DNA from: Hyphomicrobiales bacterium
Lineage (GTDB): Bacteria > Pseudomonadota > Alphaproteobacteria > Rhizobiales > Rhizobiaceae
Direction: 5' to 3'
Length of the DNA stretch: 64,000 bases
Assembly: GCA_900472485.1 (NCBI GenBank)
Contig: UCII01000011.1
Coordinates: 1 to 64,000, forward strand
A model generated the notes under the pieces. The model did no database searches, was not told where the DNA came from, and worked only from the letters and a program-made list of their open reading frames with translations. Made by a program: the position numbers and the translations under genes. Positions 1-7,862 of this stretch are shown piece after piece; positions within the stretch are counted from its first letter, which is position 1; each line of letters starts with the position of its first letter.

Positions 1-20
1 CAAAATCTGAACCGCTCTAG
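1..20. repeat. Right end of a rhizobial palindromic intergenic repeat
   Basis: The first 20 bases (AAAATCTGAACCGCTCTAG preceded by C) match the right half of the hairpin element at 25756-25808, where the corresponding arm reads AAAATCCGAATTCGTTCTAG. The left half lies outside the window. The terminal CTAG supplies the TAG stop of the amidohydrolase gene read on the minus strand. The match is by eye and short. Confidence 0.55.
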
Positions 21-1261
21 ATCGGTTTGTGAAGCACAGGGCGGCCATTGTCGAAGCTCTTGCGCCCCTTTTTCCAGCCAGTAATCACGCGGGCGATTTC
101 GCGCACGGCCGCACCGGGGCCGAGGCCGTCGAGAAGCACGATCGTCGCCTCGCCGCCGGCCTGCAGACGCGTGCTGCCGTCGAATTGGCCCGCTGCCATT
201 CCGCTCACCATGTCGAAAACCAGGGCCATCTCCTCGTCACGCGAAAGCTGGGCGACGTTGGCGTAAAGATTAGCCATGCGGATGAGCGAAGCATCGCCAT
301 AGGGCGTGAAGGGATTAAGGACATTGTTGGTCGCGATTGATGTGGCGACCCCTCTTCTGGCGAGCAGATGGGCCGGCGCTACGCCACGCGGAACCAGGCG
401 GTCTTGACCCCGGCCCATCAGGAACAGATCGGTTGCCGGAAGCACCGACAGAGCGATTCCGGCTTTTGCCAGGTCATCTGCGATGGCAAGAACCTGTGCC
501 AGCGACATGGCCGACAGATTGGTGACGTGGCCGATCGATACGCGACCCTGCCAGCCATGACGGAGCGTCGCGTCGATCACCTTGGGCAGATCGGTTCGAT
601 CCGGATCGAGATTGAAATCGAGATGAAAGTCGACCGCAACATTGTGCTTTGATGCCAATGCGAAAATCATGTCCACATGCCGGCCGGGAGAGGGATCCGT
701 ATAAGGACAGCCTCCCACCAGATCTGCACCATCGGCAAGTGCTGCGTCGAGCATGTCGTATGTTTGCGGCTCGTTCGTGAGCCCATCCTGGGCAAAGGCG
801 CAGATTTCGATGTCGATCGCGAAAGCATAATCCCCACGGATACGCTTGATCGCTTCAAAGGAGCGGAAGCCTGCGCGCGGGTCGATCTCAACGAAGGTTC
901 GCATCCTCGTCGTGCCGTGGGAAATAGCCTTCTCGACAACACCTGCAGCGCGCGAATAAACATCGGCTTCTTCAAAGCCGACCTTGGCTTTGGCGACTTC
1001 CCGCACTGCCTCGCTAAGCGTACCCTCGCAAATTGCGCAGCGGTCGAGAATGCAGGCCTTGTCGAGATGGATATGGGTATCGACAAATCCGCCGAAGGCG
1101 AAGCTTCCCTCGCCGTCGACGTCCGATACCGCGTCGCACCGAATGCGAGGTTCTATGGCTGCGATCCGGTCACCCCGCACGCCGATGTCAACGAAATCGC
1201 CATCTTCCTCGATACGAACATTGCGGATGATGAGATCGAACGGTTGGCCGTTGGCGCTCAC
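17..1261 (-). CDS. CodA-fold amidohydrolase (cytosine deaminase-like), catalytic residues altered
   Basis: This 414-residue protein has the layout of cytosine deaminase-type amidohydrolases: an N-terminal beta-sandwich start, the metal motif HIHLDK with H63 and H65, a third histidine H213 in FHLDF, a GH motif at about residue 242 and the C-terminal NNVLNPF segment. Against E. coli CodA as I remember it (HCDE with E217; HDDVFDPW with D313 and D314), the glutamate is replaced by F216 and the two aspartates by N312 and N313. It is therefore probably not a cytosine deaminase and its substrate is unknown. It starts with GTG inside the stop of the upstream gene (GTGA overlap at 1258-1261), so the two are translationally coupled. 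Confidence 0.75.
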   Translation of the reverse strand: MSANGQPFDLIIRNVRIEEDGDFVDIGVRGDRIAAIEPRIRCDAVSDVDGEGSFAFGGFVDTHIHLDKACILDRCAICEGTLSEAVREVAKAKVGFEEADVYSRAAGVVEKAISHGTTRMRTFVEIDPRAGFRSFEAIKRIRGDYAFAIDIEICAFAQDGLTNEPQTYDMLDAALADGADLVGGCPYTDPSPGRHVDMIFALASKHNVAVDFHLDFNLDPDRTDLPKVIDATLRHGWQGRVSIGHVTNLSAMSLAQVLAIADDLAKAGIALSVLPATDLFLMGRGQDRLVPRGVAPAHLLARRGVATSIATNNVLNPFTPYGDASLIRMANLYANVAQLSRDEEMALVFDMVSGMAAGQFDGSTRLQAGGEATIVLLDGLGPGAAVREIARVITGWKKGRKSFDNGRPVLHKPI

Positions 1262-2895
1262 AGCAGGATGGCGCCTCCGTCGCTGCGCGGATCATGCGCG
1301 CCGTCGATCGCCCCGTCTTCGCCGATGCGGATCACGCCGGCTTGGCCGCCAAGTGGACTGAGTGCATCGATGGTGGAGATCTCATGTCCCATGGCGGCCA
1401 GCGCGGACACCAATTCGGCACCGATATTCTCCTCGATCTTCAGGCTGTCGCGGCTGTCGGAAAATGTGCGGCCGAGCAAAAAACGCGGGCGCGCGAGTGC
1501 TGCAGCGGGATCAAGGCCGTGATCGATCAGCAGGCTGAGCAGCAGCGACAGCGTCTGCGGCTGGCCATCCGCGCCCTGCGTGCCGTAGACCAGATGCGGA
1601 CGCCCGTTCTTCAGCGCAAGACCTGGATTAAGGGTATAGAAAGGACGCTTTCCAGGCCGCATATAATTGGGGCTTGCGGGGTCGGTGCTGAAGGCTGCTC
1701 CCCTGTTTTGCCAGAGGAGGCCGGTGTCGCCGATCACCACGCCACTGCCCCAGTCGAAATAGAGGCTTTGGAGCAGGGAGGCGCATCGTCCATTGGCATC
1801 CACGGCTGCAAGCAGCGCCGTATCGCCGTGCCGATACTCTTGCGGCCATGGCAAGGCCCATGCGGGATCGATCGCGGCAGCCTTGGCCACGAGGCGATCC
1901 GGATCGAGAAGGTGTTTCGAGACATCAGCGGCGAAGCGAGGATCGGCGATTGCGTGCCGGTCGAGGAACGCCTGTTTCACGGCTTCGACCAGCGCATGAT
2001 AATAGGCTGGGCTGTGGGGTGAGAAATCCGCCATCGGCAGATGGTCGAGCACACCCATGATGCCGAGGGTGGTTATGCCTTGGGTCGGCGGCGGCGGAGC
2101 AAGAAGTATCGTGTCGCGATATGCCTGCTGGAGGGGAGCGACAATATCGGTGCGCGTGGCAGCGAGATCGGCGGCGGAGAGCGGAGAACCGACCTCGGCA
2201 AGCCCGCTCGCAATTCGCCGGGCGAGCGCGCCTTCGTAGAATTCGCGGGCGCCATGACGAGCTATGACTTCGAGCGTTTGCGCGAGGGCAGGCTGGTGTT
2301 GGATGCCGCCGCACCGAAAGAGCCCGGTGAAGCCGGGCCAGCCGTTCAACTCATCCCGCCTGAATTCATACCAGAAGGCTTGCGACTTGCTGACTTCGAA
2401 GCCGCCGTTCGCGAGCGCGATCGCGTCGTCGAGAAGGGCTGGCAGTCGCTCCGTGCCGCCCCATGCGTCAGCGGAATGGGCAAGCACTTTCTCCCAGCTA
2501 TCCACGAGGCAGGCCGTCGTCAGCGTAGAGGCTGCGCCCCGCAAAGGTATGTCTCCACGCGGAATGTCTGCCGCCGCCTGCCCGATGCCGAGGAAAGTCT
2601 GTGCATTGCCTGTTTCGTCCGCCACCAGCCAGACCGCGTCGCCGCCGAGCCCGCAGAAATGGGGATAGGTGACCGATAGAGCAGCTCCCGCCGCGACCAA
2701 TGCCTCAATCGCATTGCCGCCGCGCCTGAGCACTTTCGCGCCTGCTTCGCTGGCCTGCCAATGCGGTGTCGCAATCATGGCGCGGGACGATGGCGAATTG
2801 GTTCGAGCGGTCTGTTTGGTGAAGGGTGTCATGAAATCGGCGGTCGCGTCGATGGCGATGATGTCTTGTTCGGCATTGGTAAATCCTGGCGGCAT
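1258..2895 (-). CDS. Gamma-glutamyltransferase family protein (paralogue 1)
   Basis: The protein (545 residues) has the Ntn-hydrolase gamma-glutamyltransferase fold. An N-terminal region reads ASEAGAKVLRRGGNAIEA, followed by the GLGGD motif, a GDTALLAAVD segment whose Thr (about residue 359) is the expected autoprocessing nucleophile, and a late GTQGADGQPQ segment in the place of the oxyanion glycines. I see no signal peptide, so it should act in the cytoplasm on imported gamma-glutamyl or other N-acyl compounds. It is the upstream gene of a pair with the CodA-fold amidohydrolase. The start is uncertain: no good ribosome binding site precedes ATG 2895, and ATG 2832 (MTPFTKQ) is an alternative. 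A second family member lies at 38600-40387. Confidence 0.8.
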   Translation of the reverse strand: MPPGFTNAEQDIIAIDATADFMTPFTKQTARTNSPSSRAMIATPHWQASEAGAKVLRRGGNAIEALVAAGAALSVTYPHFCGLGGDAVWLVADETGNAQTFLGIGQAAADIPRGDIPLRGAASTLTTACLVDSWEKVLAHSADAWGGTERLPALLDDAIALANGGFEVSKSQAFWYEFRRDELNGWPGFTGLFRCGGIQHQPALAQTLEVIARHGAREFYEGALARRIASGLAEVGSPLSAADLAATRTDIVAPLQQAYRDTILLAPPPPTQGITTLGIMGVLDHLPMADFSPHSPAYYHALVEAVKQAFLDRHAIADPRFAADVSKHLLDPDRLVAKAAAIDPAWALPWPQEYRHGDTALLAAVDANGRCASLLQSLYFDWGSGVVIGDTGLLWQNRGAAFSTDPASPNYMRPGKRPFYTLNPGLALKNGRPHLVYGTQGADGQPQTLSLLLSLLIDHGLDPAAALARPRFLLGRTFSDSRDSLKIEENIGAELVSALAAMGHEISTIDALSPLGGQAGVIRIGEDGAIDGAHDPRSDGGAILL

Positions 2896-3379
2896 GATCT
2901 GGAAAGCCAGACATGCAATACCGATGCCATAAGGCGCAGCAGCTGCACGAGCATAATTTAAGCTATTGTATTTATCGAGAATAAATCAGTTCCTCGTCGT
3001 CAAGGCGGCAAAGATGCCAAAGGCCGATCTTGCGCCCATAGCTCGGCGAGTGCCTAGGAATTCGCATACTCATGTATTGGTGATCGAAAAAGTGGCGGGT
3101 CCCCGATGCGATCAGGAAGATGCCGCTGCCATTGGATGGCGCGTTGGGTCGTTTTCGAGTGCCACCCGCAATCTCGCTCGCAGCGCCTTACACCGCTGTA
3201 TGCGTCAAAGTGACGTTCGGATGCCTCCGTCACCGCCTCCTGCAATAAGACGATGAAGAATGACTTTTTCAGCCATGAGAAGGGATGACAAAGTCGTCTG
3301 CTCTCCTATTCTCACGGAGCAGATCATTTCTTTCATATCGGCAGCCGCCGATTTCGATTCTGACCGTTGGGAGGACAAC
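2896..3379. other. 484-bp intergenic region between divergent genes
   Basis: No coding region here has a convincing ribosome binding site or family resemblance. The stretch around 2945-2990 is AT-rich and is the likely promoter region for the minus-strand pair. The right end carries the GGGAGG ribosome binding site of the epimerase gene (3369-3374). I see no strong inverted repeat. Confidence 0.5.
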
Positions 3380-4333
3380 ATGACGCGCACGGTGATTATC
3401 GGTGCAACGGGCCATATCGGCACCTATCTCGTGCCGCGGCTCGTGGAAGCGGGGCATGAGGTCGTGGCGATCAGCCGCGGCCAGGCAAAACCCTATTCGC
3501 CGAACAAAGCGTGGAATGATGTGGAGATGCAGGCGATGGATCGCGCCGCCATGGAGAAGGAAGGCAGCTTCGGCCCAGCTATTCGCGCCCTGAGGCCGGA
3601 TATCGTCATCGACATGATCTGCTTCACGCTTGACAGCGCAAGGCATCTGACCGAGGCACTCACCGATCATGTCGGCCATTTCCTGCATACGGGCACGATC
3701 TGGACGCATGGATTTTCGACTGTCGTTCCGACGCCGGAAGAGGCGCCGAAGCGGCCCTTCGGCGATTATGGCACCCAGAAAGCTGCGATCGAAGCGCATT
3801 TGCTTGAGGAGGCGCGCCGCAGGGGATTCCCCGCAACCCTGATCCATCCCGGCCATATCGTCGGCCCAGGCTGGGAGCCTCTTAATCCCGCCGGGCATTT
3901 CAACTTGTCGGCGTTTTCGACCTTGGCGCGCGGTGAAACCTTCGTCCTGCCGAATTTCGGCCTGGAGACAGTCCACCACGTTCATGCCGACGATGTCGCG
4001 CAAATGTTCATGGGCGCCATCGCCAATTGGCGGGCCTCGACGGGAGAGGCTTTTCATGCGGTTTCAGGCGGTGCGTTGACGCTCAGAGGTTATGCAGAGG
4101 CCATGTCGCGCTGGTTCGGACATGAGCCGAAGCTGGAATTCCTGCCCTATGGGGCATGGGCCGAAGGTCAGTCGGCGGAAGATGCGCAGGCGACCTGGGA
4201 GCATATTGCCAGAAGCCCGAATTGCTCGATTGCGAAGGCTGAAAGGCTGCTTGGCTACCGGCCTCGCTACACCTCGTTGCAGGCTGTTCAGGAAGCGGTT
4301 GCCTGGCTGATGGAGAGGGGCCGGATCGGCTAA
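3380..4333 (+). CDS. NAD-dependent epimerase/dehydratase-like protein (extended SDR)
   Basis: This 317-residue protein begins with the Rossmann motif TVIIGATGHIGTYL (GxxGxxG), typical of atypical or extended short-chain dehydrogenases. The middle holds HTGTIWTHG and YGTQKAAIEAHL, where the Y-x3-K pair sits at the family's catalytic position, and HPGHIVGPGW follows. The C-terminal half (HVHADDVAQMF, EAFHAVSGGALTLRGYAEAM) resembles nucleoside-diphosphate-sugar epimerases. The start was set at ATG 3380 because GGGAGG lies 5 bases upstream and the Rossmann motif follows directly; an upstream in-frame extension to 3260 is not needed. It stands alone, so the substrate cannot be inferred. Confidence 0.8.
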   Translation: MTRTVIIGATGHIGTYLVPRLVEAGHEVVAISRGQAKPYSPNKAWNDVEMQAMDRAAMEKEGSFGPAIRALRPDIVIDMICFTLDSARHLTEALTDHVGHFLHTGTIWTHGFSTVVPTPEEAPKRPFGDYGTQKAAIEAHLLEEARRRGFPATLIHPGHIVGPGWEPLNPAGHFNLSAFSTLARGETFVLPNFGLETVHHVHADDVAQMFMGAIANWRASTGEAFHAVSGGALTLRGYAEAMSRWFGHEPKLEFLPYGAWAEGQSAEDAQATWEHIARSPNCSIAKAERLLGYRPRYTSLQAVQEAVAWLMERGRIG

Positions 4334-4355
4334 AGCTAGGGCGTGCCGGCTTGGA

Positions 4356-5573
4356 TCAACTGGCCTTGAGCCAGGAATCCATGCCTTTTGCCGCTGCATG
4401 CCCGGTCGCAAAACAGGCTGTCAGAAGATAGCCGCCGGTCGGGGCTTCCCAATCGATCATCTCTCCGGCGACGAACATGCCGGGGAGCTTCTTCAGCATG
4501 TATCTTTCGTCGAGCTCATCCCAACGAATGCCGCCGGCAGACGAGATGGCCTCGGCAATGGGTCTCGGCCTCAGCAACGGAATCGGCAAAGCCTTGATCA
4601 GGCTGGCAAGATTTTCCGGATGCGAGAGAACGGCGGGGTCGGCAAGCTCGCGCAAAAGACCCGCCTTGACGCCCTCGATGCTGGCGCCCTTGCGCAGGCG
4701 ATTGGAGAAACTGGCCTTAGGATCCTGCCGCGCCAGGTCGCGCGCCAAGCGCTCCTCATTGCGTCCGGGTGCCAGATCGACAATGAGCGAGACCTCGCCC
4801 GTTTTTGCCAACCGGTCACGCAGCGCGGCGGCATGCGCGTAGACAAGGCTGCCCTCGATCCCCGTTTTCGAGATGACGAATTCGCCGGGGAAAGTCCCTG
4901 CCTGCGATGTCGCTGTAACGGCTTTCAGCGGTTCGCCGGCAAAGCGCTCGCTGAAGGTCGCGCTCCAGGTGACGTCGAAACCGCAATTGGCCGGTTGAAA
5001 AGTGGCGATATCGATTCCTTTGTCGCGAAGCCAGCTGATCCATGCCGCGTCCGATCCGAGCCGGGCATAGCTTGCGCCGCCGAGCGCGAGCAAAACGACG
5101 TCATGGCGCATAAGCTCGCGCCCTTTCGGTGTTTCGAAGACCAGACTGCCGTCCTCGAAGCCGCACCAGCGATGCCGCGTCATGATGCTGACATCAGCTG
5201 CGTCCAGCCTTGCCAGCCAGGCACGCAGCAGCGGCGATGCCTTCATGACTTTCGGGAAGACGCGGCCGGAAGAGCCGATGAAGGTTTCCGTTCCCAGGCC
5301 TTGCGCCCAGGCTCTGACGTCATCAGGCTGGAAATCGTCAAGCGCTGCGCGCAATCGGACCGAGGCAGCGCCGAAGCGGGTGGCAAAAACACCGTAGTCT
5401 TCCGAATGCGTGATGTTGAGGCCGGATTTTCCGGCCAGCAGAAACTTGCGCGCCACCGTCGGCATGCTGTCATAGATCGCGATGCGATGGCCAAGCCTCG
5501 ATAAGGTCTCTGCCGCCATCAACCCGGCAGGGCCGCCGCCAATGATTGCGATTTGGTTTTTGGTCATGTTCAC
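4356..5573 (-). CDS. HI0933/YhiN-type flavoprotein (BaiN-like NAD(P)/FAD oxidoreductase)
   Basis: The N-terminus has the dinucleotide-binding motif IAIIGGGPAGLMAAETL, and RKFLLAGKSGLNITHSE follows, a hallmark of the HI0933-like flavoprotein family. The C-terminus shows the second FAD-contacting motif MFVAGEMIDWEAPTGGYLLTAC. The length (405) fits the subfamily annotated as TIGR03862-type flavoproteins. The reaction is unknown for most members, so I give only a class: a soluble FAD enzyme. GTG 5573 and ATG 5567 are both possible starts, and neither has a strong ribosome binding site. It ends 22 bases from the convergent epimerase gene. Confidence 0.85.
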   Translation of the reverse strand: MNMTKNQIAIIGGGPAGLMAAETLSRLGHRIAIYDSMPTVARKFLLAGKSGLNITHSEDYGVFATRFGAASVRLRAALDDFQPDDVRAWAQGLGTETFIGSSGRVFPKVMKASPLLRAWLARLDAADVSIMTRHRWCGFEDGSLVFETPKGRELMRHDVVLLALGGASYARLGSDAAWISWLRDKGIDIATFQPANCGFDVTWSATFSERFAGEPLKAVTATSQAGTFPGEFVISKTGIEGSLVYAHAAALRDRLAKTGEVSLIVDLAPGRNEERLARDLARQDPKASFSNRLRKGASIEGVKAGLLRELADPAVLSHPENLASLIKALPIPLLRPRPIAEAISSAGGIRWDELDERYMLKKLPGMFVAGEMIDWEAPTGGYLLTACFATGHAAAKGMDSWLKAS

Positions 5574-5735
5574 CCGGTGCTGCTTGCCTGTTGTTCTCTA
5601 GGGCCGGATGGGGTCCGAGCGCAAGATCGTCGCCGTGCCTCAGTCCAATCTTCCCTCATTCCGACGGCTATGACAGCAGCCGAAATCCCGCGTTTCCTCT
5701 CGTTATCCTTCGCCATATCCACTTTTAAATCGATA

Positions 5736-5749
5736 TAACCATATGGTTA
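5736..5749. promoter_or_regulatory. TetR operator candidate upstream of the regulator gene
   Basis: TAACCATATGGTTA is a perfect 14-bp palindrome 106 bases upstream of the TetR start. It shares the pattern TAAC-N-ATAT-N-GTTA with the palindrome at 6659-6672, which precedes the downstream operon. A matched pair around a TetR gene strongly suggests its binding site. Confidence 0.75.
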
Positions 5750-5855
5750 CTATGGCCTTCGATTCACCGGGGGCTGTCAACTTATGCGATGATCGGTTAC
5801 TTATCGGCGTGAGGGTGGGCCGCATAAGCCTTACGAAATGCCGCCGGGAGCCGTG

Positions 5856-6563
5856 ATGTCAGAAGCCAAGACCGTGAAGCGCAGCGCAAAGAGTGCAGAG
5901 CTTGCGAATGCAGAGAAAACACCCTCGCGCGCAGCTTCGGAACGGCCCCGTCTCAGGGATGCGGAACGCACCAGCAAGGCGATTTTGGCGGCCGCGACCA
6001 AGGAATTTGCCGAGCGCGGCTATGGCGGCGCTCGCGTCGATGCCATCGCCGAACGGGCGAAAATCAACAAGCGGATGCTCTATCACTATTTCGGCGGCAA
6101 GGATGCGCTCTACGTCGCCGTTCTGGAAGGCAGCTATATCGCGATCCGTTCGGCGGAAGCACGGCTCGATCTCTCGCATCGCTCGCCTGCCGACGGCATG
6201 CGGGAGCTGGTCGTCTTCACCTGGCAATATTTTCTGGATCACCCGGAATTCCTGGGGATTCTCAGCACGGAAAACATGCATAAGGCCCGCTTCCTGAAGC
6301 GTTCGGCGCGCATTTTCGAGCTGCACTCGCCGCTGGTGTCGGAGATATCCGGCCTGCTTGATCGCGGCGCGGCGGCGGGCGCATTCCGCAACGATTGCGA
6401 TCCGGTGAAGATCTATATGAGCATTGCGGCCCTCGGCTCGTTCTTCCTGACGAACCGTTGGACGCTCTCGACGATCTTCCGCCGTAACCTCTCGGACAAG
6501 AGCGAAATCGACGCCTGGGGCGAGCATATCGTCGATGTGATTTTCGCCTATCTGCGTCCCTAA
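5856..6563 (+). CDS. TetR/AcrR family transcriptional regulator
   Basis: The 235-residue protein has a basic N-terminal tail and then a TetR helix-turn-helix (ILAAATKEFAERGYGGARVDAIAERAKINKRMLYHYFGGKDALY). A C-terminal ligand domain contains the run HPEFLGILSTENMHKARFLKRS. ATG 5856 was preferred over ATG 5838 because GGGAG ends 5 bases upstream. It lies directly upstream of the dehydrogenase/DUF993 operon, and matching palindromes sit before both transcription units, so it probably represses itself and that operon until an intermediate of the pathway binds. The ligand is not known. Confidence 0.9.
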   Translation: MSEAKTVKRSAKSAELANAEKTPSRAASERPRLRDAERTSKAILAAATKEFAERGYGGARVDAIAERAKINKRMLYHYFGGKDALYVAVLEGSYIAIRSAEARLDLSHRSPADGMRELVVFTWQYFLDHPEFLGILSTENMHKARFLKRSARIFELHSPLVSEISGLLDRGAAAGAFRNDCDPVKIYMSIAALGSFFLTNRWTLSTIFRRNLSDKSEIDAWGEHIVDVIFAYLRP

Positions 6564-6627
6564 AATCCTTAGGGTAACAAGCTAAGCAACCATAGATGAT
6601 TGCCGTTGCGGCCATTGACGATGGCCG

Positions 6628-6658
6628 TTGACAGCATCGGCTCGTCGTGTCAGTTATG
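6628..6658 (+). promoter_or_regulatory. Probable promoter of the DUF993 operon
   Basis: A consensus -35 box TTGACA lies at 6628-6633. A weaker -10-like sequence (TTATGT, 6654-6659) follows at a rather long 20-base spacing and runs into the TetR palindrome at 6659-6672. A repressor bound there would block the promoter or early elongation. Confidence 0.45.
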
Positions 6659-6672
6659 TAACTATATAGTTA
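6659..6672. promoter_or_regulatory. TetR operator candidate before the DUF993 operon
   Basis: TAACTATATAGTTA is a perfect 14-bp palindrome 20 bases upstream of the dehydrogenase start codon. It matches the site at 5736-5749 at every position except the two symmetric variable ones. Confidence 0.78.
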
Positions 6673-6692
6673 TTTACGGGAGGAAGAAACTC

Positions 6693-7850
6693 ATGGCAAC
6701 GAAGCCGATCGGCATCATCATGCACGGCATTACCGGCCGCATGGGCTATAACCAACATCTCGTGCGTTCCATCCTGGCGATCCGCGAACAGGGCGGCGTT
6801 CTTCTGTCGAACGGCGACCGGCTGATGCCCGAGCCGCTGCTTGTCGGCCGCAGTGCCGAAAAGATCGAGGCGATCGCCCGCAAGCACGGTCTGTTGAAGA
6901 CGGCGACCGATCTCGACGCTGCCCTTGCCGATCCCAACAATACGATCTTCTTCGATGCCGGTTCGACGCAGATGCGCGTCGAGCTTCTGGAGAAGGCGAT
7001 TGCCGCCGGAAAGCATGTCTATTGCGAAAAGCCGATCTCGGAGACGCTGGAGGAGGCGCTCTCGGTTGCTGCTTCCGCCGAGCGTCGCGGCGTCAAGAAC
7101 GGCGTCGTCCAGGACAAGCTCTTCCTGCCGGGCTTGCGCAAGATCGCCATGCTGCGCGACAGCGGCTTCTTCGGCAAGATCCTCTCCGTGCGGGGCGAAT
7201 TCGGTTACTGGGTCTTCGAAGGCGATTGGGGGGTGAAGGCACAGCGTCCGTCCTGGAACTACCGCAAAAAGGATGGCGGCGGCATGATCCTCGATATGCT
7301 GCCGCATTGGCGCTATGTGCTCGACAATCTCTTTGGCGAGGTCAAATCCGTCAGCTGCCTTGGCGCGACGCATATTCCAAGCCGCATCGACGAGAACGGC
7401 AACAGCTATGCCGCCGATGCCGACGATGCCGCCTACGCCACGTTCGAGCTCGAAGGCGGCGTTATTGCGCATATCAATTCCTCCTGGGCGGTGCGTGTCC
7501 GTCGCGACGATCTCGTCACCTTCCAGGTCGACGGCACCCATGGCTCTGCCGTCTGCGGTCTGATGCGCTGCTGGACGCAGCATCGCGTCAATACGCCGAA
7601 GCCGGTCTGGAACCCCGATCAGCCGCAGCCGATCAATTTCTTCGACACCTGGGAAGAGGTGCCCGACACGCAGGCCTTCGACAATGGCTTCAAGGCGCAA
7701 TGGGAGCAGTTCCTGTGCCATGTCGCCGAGGATGCGCCGTGGAAGTTCACGCTTCGCGAGGGCGCCAAGGGCGTGCAGCTGGCAGAGCTGGCACAGAAGA
7801 GCTGGGCCGAGCGTCGCTGGGTCGACGTTCCCTCCCTTTCGGCCCGCTAG
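6693..7850 (+). CDS. Gfo/Idh/MocA family NAD(P)-dependent oxidoreductase
   Basis: This 385-residue protein has an N-terminal Rossmann domain (IGIIMHGITGRMGYNQHLVRSI) and the family signature GKHVYCEKPIS, with the conserved EKP lysine. The C-terminal substrate domain contains DMLPHW, matching the D-x3-H catalytic pair. Members oxidise or reduce hydroxyl groups on sugars, inositols and related polyols using NAD(P). ATG 6693 follows GGGAGGAAG closely; a longer frame from 6600 would run through the operator and is rejected. It is the first gene of an operon with the DUF993 and isomerase-like genes and probably performs the opening oxidation. The substrate is unknown. Confidence 0.88.
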   Translation: MATKPIGIIMHGITGRMGYNQHLVRSILAIREQGGVLLSNGDRLMPEPLLVGRSAEKIEAIARKHGLLKTATDLDAALADPNNTIFFDAGSTQMRVELLEKAIAAGKHVYCEKPISETLEEALSVAASAERRGVKNGVVQDKLFLPGLRKIAMLRDSGFFGKILSVRGEFGYWVFEGDWGVKAQRPSWNYRKKDGGGMILDMLPHWRYVLDNLFGEVKSVSCLGATHIPSRIDENGNSYAADADDAAYATFELEGGVIAHINSSWAVRVRRDDLVTFQVDGTHGSAVCGLMRCWTQHRVNTPKPVWNPDQPQPINFFDTWEEVPDTQAFDNGFKAQWEQFLCHVAEDAPWKFTLREGAKGVQLAELAQKSWAERRWVDVPSLSAR

Positions 7851-7862
7851 GAGGCTGGCCTC

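Noticed and set aside
2966..3256. Plus-strand frame of 96 codons in the first large gap
   Set aside because: No ribosome binding site, no recognisable domain and an unusual composition for a real protein.
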